From NCBI GenBank assembly GCA_034769895.1, contig CM068367.1:125215927-125279926 (forward strand): a stretch of DNA of 64,000 bases, written 5' to 3'. The stretch comes from Magicicada septendecula (lineage: Eukaryota > Arthropoda > Insecta > Hemiptera > Cicadidae). Position numbers and translations under genes: made by a program. Positions 23,872 through 37,300 of the stretch are shown here, one piece after another. Below the pieces are notes generated by a model, which saw only the letters and a program-made list of their open reading frames with translations, was not told the origin of the DNA and did no database searches. Numbering within the stretch: position 1 is the first letter of the stretch; the number at the start of each line of letters is the position of its first letter.

Positions 23872-26800
23872 ATACCCCCCCCCCCAATGAGAGGTCTTTT
23901 GTCGAGACAGAAGAACTCTCATTGCTAACCCCTAAGAGGATCGGTGAGGATGTGGTGCCAACAACCCCCCGTTAACTTCTTAACGCATTATGGGTAAACT
24001 ACCCCCCTAGCTCGACAACTATGGCTGCACCTGAACGAGATTACTGGACTTCTCTATCCGAGATCCCAACACCATAAAATCAAACAGATACGCACCGTAA
24101 TGCACCTAACCTTCTTACATTCCACCCCAAAATCAAAACTCTGGCCTTATACCCTGCCAGATCCTCAACCGATATGTTCCCCCTTATCATGCATACTGGG
24201 TTGCCTTCAGCAAGTACTGGGCGCGTACACATACTCATTAATACCTTCTAAACAAATTCAATTTTCTACTAATACATATATAAATTTTCTACTTCAACTC
24301 ACTCCTTCATTTTTAAAATTTCAACTTCTTTTCGCAAATTAACTTTACGTTTTCAACTCAAAACACAGCAGCTAATTAAATTCAAATCATTTAAGTTTCG
24401 TTAAAAAATCCATTTAAGTTCAAAATCAATCTGTTATATTACCATTACTTTCATCAAAATAAAAAATTCTTTTACATGAATATATCAAATCTATTAATTT
24501 TCTTCACTACTACTAATAATCATAAAAAACAAATAAACTGAACATCTTATTAAATCCTGAATTCACTTACCCTAACATTTGTTTACACATACATACTAAA
24601 CAATATAATTCAATAAACACACTAGTAATACACATAAACAACAATATACTCAGAGAACCGCAAACATCATCTATATGGCAGATATAGAAAAAACAAATTT
24701 TTTTTTTTCAAAAAAATTTTTAAGTTACCAACATATCTCTTTTATCAATTTCAAAAAAAAAAATTTTTAATTATTTAATTCAATCAAGAAACAAAATTGC
24801 ATCAATCAGTTACTAGAAACTGGTCTTTCTCTAACATCAACCATCAGCTGATTTCTCTGGGTCAAGTCAACGACCTTGACATATATACACTACACAAAGC
24901 TATACTGTAAAACACATGAAACAGGTTTGTAATTTTTTACCATCAAACATAATAAACATAGATTACTCAAAATAACATTGTTATCATTACCTTACAATAA
25001 ACAATAAAATTCACATTTAAATTTGATCAAAATTACACACTTTATCGCTTTGTTTTATTTTCAAATGCTCTTAAAATCTTTCACTTGGTTCGACTATTAT
25101 GACAGTTTAACTCTGACTTTCTCTAATATTTCCCTTCTCAATTAGTCTGGGTGACTCTCAGTTATTCATAATAATTTGATCTACTAACTTGGTTGGCATT
25201 TATATATAATCTTACCCCCCTTCTGACTCTAACACTCACTTAACAGATTTTATCTAGTATGATACCCATCTATCAAAACATCTACCACCCATTCTCTACC
25301 TCTAACTTACTACTCTAACTCATTTCGCATCATTCTACCCTTATAACAAAATACTCTCTACCCCTTTGTAATCAGGATGTGTGTTCCCTTCCCAATGCTC
25401 ATTCCCTCATTTGGTTCCTGGACCCTCCCTAGGTAACCCTTTCTGGCGCATATCGGTTCCCCTCCCGCCACAACGCTTTTCGTTGAGGACTCCTTATCAC
25501 ACCACCCCCTTTACAAATTTCCCCCTTATCTAATTACTCTTTAATCGCATCACTTTCATCTACAAAATATCTCCCTTCATTTATTACCTCAATATATTAC
25601 TCTCATTACTCTACATATTTTCCCCATAGCTCCTGTGTCACTATCAATACTCAAATTCTACATTACGTTTATTCACAATAATATTGTTCTCTCTAACACC
25701 CCTTCAAAATTGATTTGATTGACTTAAATCCCATACTTAAACAATTACTATCACCCAAATTCTAATCTTTACCACATTTTACATCTTAACTCTTGAAAAT
25801 TCAAAACTATCTCAATTCATTTTACCATTTAATTCAAAATCTCTTAAACACATTGAAAATATTATATTCAAATATTTAATTCCATTGATAACATTATGCA
25901 TATCGCTTATAAGTGACATACTACATTTATAACCCCAGCAGTCAGCTGATGTCTCATCATCATATGAATAACCTTTCTCTAACTACATTTCAAAATTATA
26001 CAGATTACACATGTTTACAATCCTTACCCTTAACACATGGCATACAATTAATACAAATACATAAAACTACATAGTTATCATCATAAAATATTGGTGGATT
26101 TAAAATCCTTACCATTCAATCTAGTACTTAAAATCTTTTTGCTCTCATAGGGACATACATCGCTACTCATTGAGTCATAGTCATAGCAACAGTTACTGAA
26201 CAGCTCTTCGGATTGTCAACCCCCAACTATCTCTATAGAGTCATGTTATAAGCTGACCGCCCGCTGTTTACAGAGGTCGTCACCCTCTCACTGAATTTTC
26301 AGCTACCCTCCTACTTCATCATTTACTTAAAGTCCCCCCTTATACCCCTGGCTTGTAACTGCCAGCTCCTTTTCCACACACACTATTGTTTCCTGGTGTT
26401 GGACTGTGGCATCCATTTACATCCCCAAGAACTGAAGTTTACATATATAAGGTATAGACGCTGCCTATACCGTTCTTGGTTCAGCGTTATATAAAATTCG
26501 GTATTACTGATGTCCGAGGACCCCCTGTTCAATTTCAAAATTCACCAATTTTGTATCTACTTACATAAATCCACGGCCAGGGTCTGGTGACACCGTGACC
26601 GCCCGAAATGTAGGGAAACTACCAAAAGACATATAAGGCTCACACTGACACCGTTACTGCAATTCACGGAAGGTCAACTCTTATATGTTTGGTTATTTAT
26701 TAATTGATTTTTCATTCTTAACATCTTTAGATTCATATACATTTTTGACTTTTAAACATCCAACATTTCACTTCCTTTAAATTGCATTATAAAATTCATA

Positions 26801-27364
26801 CTTACATTACATCACTCACATACTATCATAGACACACAAATATAAACACCAAACACCAATAACTCCTTGTACCTTCTGAAACATTTTAACAACCATGTTA
26901 TTCCACAAACTAAACACAATTTAACATTTATTTATTTATTAATTATTATCAAATTTAAATCTCATAAAATAATTTAAGTTCATTATCAAAATTTCTTTAT
27001 ATAACGTCTTAAATCAAGCAAAAATATTTAAACATCTCAAATTATTTTAATTTCATCAAGTATTGAAAACACAACATACTTTAATTACCTTACTCCAAAA
27101 CAATTACAATTCATTTATTACCTTCTTCATAATTATTCTTGTTATCCATTTATTCTGCCAAGATATTATTATTAAATCAATTTCTACTACATACACAATT
27201 GTTTACATTACATACTTGTTACAATACAAACACAATTAATTTCACTAAAATTTATTTACAAATCTTTGTCATTATTGTTCTGTTTACCACACTTCATTTC
27301 ATAATTTAGCAAGGTCACAACCATAAATTAAAATATTTAAAATGTCCGTTTACTTATTTTTTAA
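23872..27364 (-). other. Element B 3' noncoding region
   Basis: About 3.5 kb, AT-rich and without coding potential. It begins with the G-tract (minus strand) and the hairpin at 23886-23923, then a block at about 23990-24110 shared with A and D. A GC-richer block at 26571-26620 (ccacggccag..accgcccgaaat) is shared with A and D. Confidence 0.7.
23886..23923 (-). promoter_or_regulatory. Conserved two-stem RNA hairpin (element B)
   Basis: Same 38-nt layout as in A. The outer stem is AAUGAGAG/CUCUCAUU; the inner stem is UUCUGU/ACAAAA with one C.A mismatch. The C-G pair of A nearest the loop is a U-A pair here, so both sides changed together. Confidence 0.7.
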
Positions 27365-28678
27365 TTAACCTCCATCATCGTATATGAGTCTTATATATTT
27401 GTAACACAAATCATTCTTGTCAACATACATTAGATTGTAATTATCATTATAACTACTTCCGTTAATTACATTAACACAATAATTAACTACATTTGTGTCT
27501 ACCATTAATTCATAAAGCCTGTCTACATTGGTGATTCTAGTTCTGTCTCCATCAGTATTTTTGTTCAACATAAGGTAAGTTATTTTATCATTATACTCCT
27601 CTACTATATCAATCACAACATCAGGTAAGTTATTCTCATTTATAAAGGTATCATCAAAATAATCATCTATCTCCTTCAATTCTAACTGCTCTTTCAACTC
27701 ATCATAACTACTTCTCAACGTAAATAATACTATTCTTCTCTCTTTCTCACAATACTTCTCACAACCCCCCTGAACTATCTCATTCCATGCAAAGGGCAAC
27801 ATAACATCGTTAAAATACCTTCTGGCTTTACCAGATACAAATATGTAACTACAACAACTTAAAGGACCATACAAAGACACCTCGTCTTCCACATAACTAC
27901 TGGAGGAAACTCTGTCCTCATACAACATTTGTGAAACCTCTGTTTCACCATAAACTTGGGGAAAACTTGCCCTCTGCCCATCTAACCTTCCATCACACTG
28001 TCTCACAACCTCATCAATACTTATTTCTACCCCTTTACACCCCATTACTCTCTCACTCTCACTCACTATCTTTATATCATCACTATTCAATATTTTATTC
28101 TCTAACACTACCTCTTCCACTATTTTGTCATTATTAATATTTGTAACATTGTCACCTAACTTCTTATTCATTATCTGCTCTAATTTTCTGTCTAAATTTT
28201 TATTCATTTCATTAGCCATCTTCTCACAATTATTATTTATAGATTTTATGACATGTTCTTTAATATTATTAAAACTTGCATTAATTTCATCTACTTCCTT
28301 ATTAAAATTAACATTCTGTTGTTTAATTTCATTTCTGATCTCATTGAATTTGTTATTTATTTCATTGAATTTACTGTTCTGAACATCGAATTTAATATTT
28401 TGTTCATCCAACTTTACATTTTGTTTTTCATATTTACTATCTTAATTGTCACACTTACTATCTATCTTTAACAGCAACTGCATCATTGCAGCAATCTCAT
28501 CAGTTTTGTTTTCATATCGAGTTGAGATGGGTGTTACTTGTATTGTATTTAATTCGACTGACTCGGTGGCACTACATTCACTGATCTGACTAACTGGTGT
28601 TGAGTGAATGCCCACCTCACTCGTAAATGTTTCGTCAGTGACGCTGACGTTTTCGTCATTATTTTTATTAGCACTCAT
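27365..28678 (-). pseudogene. Element B Gag-like protein with one internal stop
   Basis: The reading frame starts MSANKNNDENVSV at 28678, meets one TAA at 28442-28444, then continues in frame to 27365, about 437 codons in all. The N-terminal part is acidic and Ser/Thr-rich. A coiled coil of repeating KFNEI/NKF units follows, then a globular part with DGQRASFPQVYG, YIFVSGKARRYFN and LFTLRSSYDELKEQL, ending in YDDGG. The globular part is homologous to the element A protein (GQRVDFPQFYG, KVSRGYDELIKRL). There is no zinc knuckle and no similarity to protease or polymerase. Its place after the primer site argues for a Gag-type structural protein; that function is inference. Confidence 0.75.
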
Positions 28679-28866
28679 GTTTATTTTTCATATTATTAAT
28701 TTTCTTACTTATTCATAATACGTCTATCATTCATATTATAACATACTCTTATTTCAGTTTCATTCTATACATACTTCTTGTACTTAATTTTCATACGTAA
28801 CTCCCATTAGCGTCTCTTACACTGTGAGTAGGCATAGCCTATGCAAAAATCTAATTTATATAGACT

Positions 28867-28884
28867 GTCCCTGTTTGGGCGCCA
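28867..28884 (-). other. Element B primer-binding site, tRNA-Lys type
   Basis: The plus strand reads gtccctgtttgggcgcca, equal to a tRNA-Lys 3' end with CCA apart from one base. On the sense strand this is TGGCGCCCAAACAGGGAC, two bases inside the 5' LTR. Confidence 0.9.
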
Positions 28885-28886
28885 TT

Positions 28887-30101
28887 TGTACTGTTTTACT
28901 CTTTATCGCAATTAATAACAGATATAAATCATATTTTTTATGTTAACTCTTACCTTTCATGGGTCCAGGTTCCTTTTAAACGAACTCACAGTCTGTAAGA
29001 GAGGTTAACGGGTTCGTTACATAAGAAACACGCTTTTGACCATATTAATCAGCTCTATTTATTATTTCATTTCAACATTTTGTTTACTTTCTTTTAACTT
29101 TACTTAGTATTCATTTTTGTCTCAAAACTACTACTATGCATCTCAATTATCTTTTCTTCAAAAATACAAAACCTTTGGGTTACTTTTACATGACAAATAT
29201 TCTAATAGCAGCTGCAAACTTTAACGTAAATAACTAATCAAACTAACTAATTAAACTATAAAAGACAACCCAGTAATTGCTCATACACATTCATTCTTAC
29301 AAAACCCCCTTATTTATTTAGAGCTCATGATTCAAAATTGTTAGTGAAAATTTATAAATATTGAAATTTAGTTGGTTACTTAACGATCGTCGTCTTTCAT
29401 TGACACGTGCAGTACCGAGTATATGTCCGAAGGTTCGTTCGTTCGTTCACCACATTGTTGATGTTCTTCTGTCGTTACACTTACTTTCTTCCCAGGTACT
29501 GTTTTACTTATTTGTGAAGGTTTACTACCTTCAATTAGAATTTAAAAGATTTCTTGGGGCCCACGAATAGTTGGTTTGCCTGGCCAGGCGAAAGGTGGTT
29601 AGGTAACTGCGCAGAACGTTAACCAACGTGTGCCCCACCACTGTGAGTCAAAACGGAAAAACCAATGCCTTCTTGTGTCAGAATGTTTCGTCTCTGTACA
29701 CAAAGTATGGGTTATTAGTGTGTTTTCAGCGGTGACGATATCTCACTACCCTTCGTCACGTCACTCTAGTAGGCGTGGTTTGCCTGTATTTCCGTCCGCA
29801 ATCAAACACGTGCTGAAATAATTTTTACAGCTTAGCCATGTTGGTTGACTTCGGTTGAGGCGTCTTAGCGTCCTGTCCACGCGCGTGCTCAAGTTGCGCG
29901 CTTGTGTGCGTCACACAACCCTGGAATTCTTAGAATGGAATTGCGTTCTACAGTAACACCTTGCAAAACTATGTGACTGCATTCTTTGTCTGACTGAAAC
30001 AGATTTCTGCGTGGGACTTGCTACCGTATTTATACATGGGAGTTACAATTGACAATGAAATAAATTTAATAAAATAAAATACCCCTTTCTGCCTCATTAC
30101 A
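28887..30101 (-). repeat. Element B 5' LTR (1215 bp)
   Basis: Starts tgtactgttttactc and ends tgcctcattaca, directly followed by the TCAT target duplication. In sense orientation this is the promoter-bearing LTR. Confidence 0.95.
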
Positions 30102-30105
30102 TCAT

Positions 30106-31523
30106 TATATCATTCTTATTAATATAAAGATTGTCCAAACTTTTATATTCTTCCACAATAGCAACAGGATTGTTCCATGTTATTAAATCATATAATTTAT
30201 TATCATCGATTATAGTCCAGTCACCCTTAGTATGATCTGTCATAGTCATGTCAATTACAGTTTCATTATCTTTATTATCTACTGCTGTATTAGCTTTGTC
30301 ATAAAGTAAGTAATCAATATCATCAATTGCTGTACTATTTCACAAGGTAAGTACCTGCTATCACTAACTCTTTCAATATCTAACCTCTTTATTAATTCGT
30401 CATAACCTCTACTAACCTTAAATAACTGTACCTTCTTATCAACATATCTTTCATCATAACACCAATTCATACTTTTGCTATCATTCCGTACAGAGGGTAT
30501 TAAATCATAAAAACGCCTACTAAAAATTAAAAAACTACTTAAAAACACATTGTTTTCCTGTAAGGGACTCTTGCCCTTCAAAAACATTTGTAACCAGCTT
30601 GGTTTACCATAAAACTGGGGAAAATCTACCCTCTGCCCTATATTCATGAAATCATTCTCTTCATATTCTCTCTCTAACTTACAAATACTGATCTCTACTC
30701 TCTCACTGTTCCTATATTATTGTGATCGCTAATTATATTCACGGTATTATTTTTATATATCTCGTTTTCAATTATTTTACTACTCTTAGTTGTTAATTAA
30801 TTTTCGTAACTAACACCTACCTTGTTGATGATCCCTTCGTAATTATTTGTTATTTTACTATTACCCTGGTCATCTGTTATTTCGTCACATTCACCCGTAA
30901 ATGTGTCATTTTCTACCTCCTCCTTCAGTGTTCTACTTTCGTTTATTTCGCCTTGTATTTTATTTATACTTATAATTATCCCACCTTTCATTCCCGCAAT
31001 AATCTTATTCTGTTCTTCTAACTTAATGTCTATTTCTCTTAATTTTTTGTCTTGTTTGTTTATTTCCGTTTTCAGTTCTATGTTACTAGCATTTATTTCT
31101 GACTTAATTTCAATCTTAAATTCATTCAAGCTCGTTTTTAAATTATCATTTTCTGATTTCATTTCAGTTTTAAATTCATTTAAACGTGTTTAAATTATTA
31201 TTTTCTGTTTGCATTTTCTCGTCTTGTTTGTCAAGTTTATCATTTACTATGTTTATTTCTAATTTGACTTCCGTTCTAAACTCATTCAAATTATCGTTAT
31301 TCTTGTTCATTACTTCCATAATCAACGCTAATTGATTAAATATCTCTACACTGTTGCTTTTACTACTACACTCAACTTCGACTGTTTCGTTTACATTCGG
31401 TACTTCTAATTGTACATTCTCATCACTATTTTCATTTGTTGAAATTAAATTGTCTTGCGTAACGTTTAAAATAGATTCCTCTACACTTTCACATAAATTT
31501 GCACTCTTGTTTTTCTCTGCCAT
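30106..31523 (-). pseudogene. Element A Gag-like gene, main part, broken
   Basis: Starts MAEKNKSANLCESVEE at 31523 and is split by stops or frameshifts into 31523-31176, 31162-30797, 30647-30279 and a last piece to 30106. The N-terminal third is acidic. It is followed by a long heptad-rich coiled coil (LNEFKTEMKSEND, KLREIDIKLEEQN) and a globular part homologous to element B. Its 3' end was cut by element B and resumes at 22656. No zinc knuckle is visible. It is non-functional as it stands. Confidence 0.8.
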
Positions 31524-31586
31524 TTTCGACCAGGTTGTAAATTAATTCAATTTATATTAAATTAAAAATTAATTTACAACGTCAAC

Positions 31587-31600
31587 TGTTACGGGCGCCA
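31587..31600 (-). other. Element A primer-binding site
   Basis: tgttacgggcgcca lies two bases from the 5' LTR start. It resembles the tRNA-Lys 3' end (..gggcgcca). A second, older primer-site/LTR junction lies inside the LTR at 31646-31667. Confidence 0.7.
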
Positions 31601-31602
31601 AC

Positions 31603-32967
31603 TGAAGCTTGACCTGTTTTTTGGGTTATTAAAATCTGTAAATTCGTCCCTGTTTAGGGCACCAACTGAAGCTGTACGAGTTTAATGATGATTGAAATAT
31701 TTAAACTGTCCCTGTGTGGACGTTATTTGAAGTAGTATACACTAATTAATTCTTAAATTATTGAAATATTGAACTTTGAAGCGTTGCCTACCTTTCGTAA
31801 TTTACCAAGGTCTCGTCTGGTGTACTTTAGCAGAGAAAAAAACAACAGGTGGTGCAATGACAAACACATATTTATATGTCTAATTAACACATTTTATTGT
31901 TATCTTATTTATCGTCAGATGATATTAAAACTCCCACATCAACAAATTCTTTTACGTTACATCGATAATAACTGCTGGATGATAACTTTAATTTAGTAAT
32001 AACTCATTGTCTTCAAAAAATTACTATTTGTTTCACATTCATTTAACTATTTACTTTTATGTTAATTCATTGTTAATTTCTCTTTCTTCATTTGTTTGTT
32101 ATACATAAAAAAACTTGTATTACTTATAGCTAACAATCTTAGATTCTAATCATACTCATAATAATAATGAGACATCCCAGTTTGCTACACACATTCATTC
32201 ATTCTTATTTAAATGTATTTATAGCGCTTTGAAATAAAATTAATGATATTGTGTAATTGTTGGTGGCTACTTAACCATCGCCGCGTCGTACTGCGTGTAT
32301 GTCCAAAAAGTTCCGCTGTTCACATTTTTAGTCACCCCGCACTTTTAGTTATTAAATTTGGTGTCGTATGTTCCCTTCCATACTGTCTCACTTCAAATTA
32401 AACTCTCAACTGGACTTTTCCCACATTTTATTTAAATTTTTGAAAAGGTTTCCGACTCGCGAGTCTTCATACGCACCTGGCCAGGCGTATAATGTGTTGG
32501 TGACTGCGCACGCTACCTAAAAAGCTGGCGATCATTTCCGTTTGCGCCGCCTACATGATGTTGGCGGGAATACAATGACGTTCAGACAGCTCATTGGTTC
32601 TTTTCTATCGTCGACGCTGTTCTATGGTAATACAACAGGCCGTGGTTCACCATTTCCGTCATCTTCCCAAACACGTGGCAAGAAATCCTTGGGCTTAGCC
32701 ATTTTTTGTTACGGCGTCCTTTTTGCTTGTGCGACGCAGGTGATGCGCTCGTGCGTACGGACTCATGTTGCACGTAGTAGTTCGTAACACAACACTTGAT
32801 TTCTCGGAATAATATTGCGTTCTATTGCCACACCTCGCTCACACAGCTATGGCACTGCGTTCATTGTTGAGTAAAACCGTTTTATGTATGGGACTTGCTG
32901 CGTTGGTCACATACACATTTAAATACATTCATTAAAAAAATAAAATCTCCCTTTTCGCCCCATTACA
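31603..32967 (-). repeat. Element A 5' LTR (1365 bp)
   Basis: Starts tgaagcttgacctg and ends cgccccattaca, followed by target duplication AGAT. Its first 64 bp (31603-31666), including gtccctgtttagggcacca at 31646-31664, look like former internal sequence. Confidence 0.9.
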
Positions 32968-32971
32968 AGAT

Positions 32972-34333
32972 TCAGGTATTGTAAACATTAATTCTGATAC
33001 AAATGTCTATTAAAATTATAATGCAATTTGTATATCTGTCTGTGGCATCAAAAAATACATTTTATATGGGGTTATTAATCCCCTGACTACATTTGTATTA
33101 CACACAGGCCTATGTGGGCATTTAGGTCTCAGTTCCCACTCCACTGATGATGGCTGTCGTGTGTACAGCTGAAACATCTGCTGTCCGACAAGGAGGCCGT
33201 AGACCACTGCCTAATAACCCAGCAACTTCTGATTGTGTTGACAATTGACACCACCCATAGCCATAGTGACATAATCTGCATGAACTTCATAAATAAATGT
33301 ATGATGCTATCAAACACATGAAAAGCATTTACGAACCTTGTTTTATTAAATAGTCTTATATTTGTTATAAAAGTTAAGTCTATCACTGAAAAAACCTTCG
33401 TCAATTATTTATTACAAAGTTATGTCTATTTGAAACTCACTTTGTGTTATTCTTGTGACATTTTATATGAACAAGTAAGATTTAACATTAATTTTTAAAA
33501 ATTGTTAAAATCTTATTTAAATTTTCTTTTACTATTAAAATGCTTTTTTATTTTGTCTTATGAATCAATTACATAATTGTATTTATATAAACTAGATAGC
33601 ACATGCAAGTTTACAGTGTTCATGGTGATTGTTATATATGTTTATTAAAATACAAATTGTATGTGAAGTCTGTATGTATGATTAGTCTCACTGTACCATT
33701 CTTTTTAAAAGCAATGAAAATATTAGGAAAAATTTGTTTCATTAAAAAGAAGGCCCTAAACATGCTTTTATTTGTTCATTGAACCTAAGTGGCCTGAACG
33801 TGTGGCATCAAAAAATATAAAAAATTCTGCTAATCATTGATTATATTGGACTTCATACATTATTTTCAAAATAGTTCCAACATTGTCTTTTATTGCTGGA
33901 CTGGAGAATTAGAATAAAGCATTCTTAATTAGTTTTGTGTATCCGATGTTAGAAACGTGCCAGGTGTTTTTGAATAGTAAGCTTGAGATGTGCACTGGAA
34001 AAACACCCTCATTATGAAGCTAACACAATTTTCTCATTCTTTTTGCACATGTGCAGAACGGTTGTGAGTTTCATAGTGCATGTGTCGGTAGGAGTATACA
34101 TAGTGTATACTCTTTTCCATTGCTTATTTTAAGGACAAAATTGTACTACTCATTAACATTAGTTGCCAGTATAAAATGTGTCAAAAACCGGTAAACGATT
34201 TTGTTTTCAAAATAAATGAGTGTGTGTAGTAGACATAATGTATAAAATTAAAATGTAAATTCTGCTGAAATCATAAGAAGCATGAAAGTTTTTTGTGAAA
34301 CTATGGTGTGTGTGTGCGCGCGCACACATACAC
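32972..34333 (+). other. STAT intron between elements A and C
   Basis: About 1.4 kb of original intron. The stretch 33135-33250 (tgatgatggctgtcgtgtgt..gctgaaacatctgctgtccg) reads like a fragment of a dispersed repeat but I cannot assign a family. Confidence 0.6.
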
Positions 34334-34337
34334 ACAT

Positions 34338-37300
34338 TGTAATATTATTTACAAATTTAATAATAATTAAATAATTGATATTATATAGATTAAAAATAAT
34401 TGAATTGGATTGATATGTGTTGATACGTATTGATATTTTGTTTATCACTGGGTCAGTCTGACTCCTTAAAGTCCCACTGTTAGGCTAGTCAAATTGTAAT
34501 ATAATTTCAAGTGTAATAAAAAACAAAATATAAAGATATTGATGATAAGAAAATGTTATAAATAAGTGTGTTGGATTGATAAATAACAAATATATCAAAC
34601 TATAAAAATTCTGCAAATATTTTTTCTTGTGCTTGTATCGAATTTGTCTGAATGATTTAATTTAATTAATTATTTGAGTTTGTAATTTCCTCCTATATCT
34701 ATTCTCTCAATATGAATTATGTTTTTGCTTAATAAAAAAAATAATAATAACATTAATGGTAGAAATAAAAAAAACAATGCTGGTAACTGAATACTGATTT
34801 GCGTTTATTCATTTAAAATTGTGCGCCAGTCAAACTGCGCATGTCCCAGGCACTGGCTAATATTCGCCACAGTCGGCAATGAGAAAAATCAACAGATATA
34901 TTTTTTACAAGTTTAAATTTATGGTTCTTTTAACGAGTCGAAATGGTCAGAGGGCAAGGAACAAGATACATTTAACAGGTATTCTTAAACTAAATGTTAA
35001 CATCTGAAATAGAATAGAATTATTATTACAATTGTCAATTAGAAAGAAATTATTTAAAATTCGAACCAAGTCGAAGAAATGACGTCACTCTGCTCCAGTC
35101 AGCACTGCACCGTCTATGTGAGAAATTCAGCAATGGCCGCCGTCTGCTTGGTTTTAATCTGCTATGACGCCGTGGAATTGAAGATCTTCTCCCACAAAAA
35201 TAAAACGATGTTCCCTTTTCCTGCGAAGTAGTGTTGTTCCAAAATATAGTGTTGAATGTCCCCTCGTCGTCTGCGATGTCGAATTCTGGATGGATCTCTT
35301 GTGTAGTGTGATGTTCAAATATGTGTGTTGGTTCTTTGTGAATTCGTTCCCAAAATTGTTCAAAAATGGCTGTCGATTTTTGGCGTTAAGTTTTATGGTG
35401 TTATTCTGTGTTTTTGGAAACTTGTGAAGTGTTAGACATAGATAAATAATGTTATTTCACTTGTTAGTTCATCTCCGTTACACGCCACATAACCACACTT
35501 GGTTTTAATATAAATTATTTGGGTTTCAAAACTCCACTAAAACATTTTTCAACTGTTCAGCTTTGCGATTAACAATAGACTAAACGACGCAACGTCGTCG
35601 TTTTAGGGCAATTTGTGGTATGTCTTTTTCCTCTTCATATTGTTTAATTATAAAATATCTGTCTAAGACTTGTTTCACTATCTAACTATACATAACAAGT
35701 TTTCTTATTTTTTACTGTATTTCCAATATTTCTTAATTTTACATGAATCTAACTATTCAGTAATATTGATTATTTAATTTTACATCTTTTGATATATAGC
35801 TGGGTTTGTTTCAAACTCATTTAAGCCCAAAAATTACAATTTTGCATAATAATTGCATGTCCCATATTTTGTACAAATTCAGTGTTTTAAAGGTTTTTAT
35901 TTGTTTTTTCGGTATAATATTTCCATGGAATACACCTAATAACTCCGTAATTACTTTGCTGTTAGTAATTTGGTTATTAAAACATTTCAATATTGATTAA
36001 TTTGCTGTTTAGTCTGATTTGATTACTATCATAAGCCTATTTTTGACTGTTTCCAAAAGAAGTTAGTTTTCTTTCTTTTGTCATTCTATTTGCTATTAAC
36101 TGTATCTGTATTAATTATATTTTCAATTTCTGTATTGTGTGTATTGAATTCTATTCCTATTACATAGATTAATTCTTTGATAGATAGTTTTTTTTTTTTG
36201 GTTTATAGGCCATTCTGTGTTTACTAACATAGTGTCTGGGTGGGTCTGTTTGTACATTATACATGGTTTACTGATTTGAATAAAACTATTACATTTTTAT
36301 GCCCTACTTGCCTCTCTGACTTACACAATGGAAAATTAAATGACATGATTTTAATTACAATAGAATATCTTGTATCTACTAAACTTTCTTTATACTAACA
36401 ACATCATTGAACCATAACATGAACATCTTATGCCTAATTTTAACAAAAACATCTTATTATCAACTATTTTCCATATATCCCCTAATTTTAACAAAAACAT
36501 CTTATTCCTATTATTTTTTCCTGTATCATCAAATGATAACAACATAGCTTATCCTAGACATAATTTAATTAGAAAACATAAAAAACTCCTATTACTAGTA
36601 ACACTGTCAGTCACTAACTGTCTTGTGTATGTATTATTCTTATGAAAACACTTTAACTGTGATAAAAAACCTCGTGTATCTATTTACACCTTACATCTAA
36701 AATATTATTTAATTAATAATAAATAATAAACATCTTAATATTAGGCATGCCTTCAGTTATGAACTGTCCTTTGGTATTTTTGTCCTCACCATTTATTTAG
36801 TTATAATTAAAGAAAACATTTTATATGTAATAGTCCTTATATCTAATTTAAAACTCTTATTACTAGTAATGTTGTCAGTCCTTAGACCGTCTTTTATTTC
36901 AATGGTTTTATTATTATTATTCTACACTCATGGTAGTCTTTTTATAATACTTAAACCTCATTGAAGATTTTTTCATAGATTTTTTAACTATGTTTCTCAC
37001 TGTACACTCTGTAGTTCCTTAATTTTGTTATCTCACTTCACTTTATTGTGTTCTACACTCTGGTAGTCTTTTTAGTGAGTTCTACTCTATGGTAGTCTCT
37101 TTTGACATATTTTTTGACATGTTACTCTTACAGCTAATATACAATTTGTTTTTATAGTATTGTATCTTGTAACTTGTTTGGGGTTTACCTATATCGGTTT
37201 CAATTTTGTCTCATGGTATTTAATATATGATTAACATTTTGTTTTGGCATATCTCTTCCTGGTTCTGGTCTCTGTTGGAATCTTGATATGTTTCGTCCCT

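Larger units (their letters stand above)
22657..30101 (-). mobile_element. Element B: gag-only Gypsy-type LTR retrotransposon nested in A
   Basis: LTRs of 1215 bp at 22657-23871 and 28887-30101, TG..CA ends, and target duplication TCAT (22653-22656, 30102-30105). The minus strand is sense. It carries a tRNA-Lys type primer site, one Gag-like gene with a single stop, about 3.5 kb of noncoding 3' DNA, the conserved hairpin and a G-rich polypurine tract. No pol domains are present. The LTRs differ at roughly twenty positions by eye, so the insertion is fairly recent and younger than A. Confidence 0.93.
18400..32967 (-). mobile_element. Element A: gag-only Gypsy-type LTR retrotransposon interrupted by element B
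   Basis: Two matching LTRs (18400-19780, 31603-32967) and a 4-bp target duplication AGAT (18396-18399, 32968-32971) define the ends; both LTRs read TG..CA. Sense is the minus strand: the 5' LTR and primer site are on the right, the 3' LTR on the left. Without element B it is about 7.1 kb. The internal region has a decayed Gag-like gene and 2.8 kb of noncoding DNA, with no protease, reverse transcriptase or integrase. It is therefore non-autonomous, presumably moved by a related element such as D, with which it shares 3' noncoding sequence. Confidence 0.9.

Noticed and set aside
33135..33250. Fragment of a Penelope- or LINE-type element in the STAT intron
   Set aside because: Text looks repeat-like, but no coding or terminal feature allows a family call.
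35154..35363. 69-codon ORF found twice (also 45937-46146)
   Set aside because: Identical because it lies in the two LTRs of element C; no similarity to a known protein and no conservation argument.
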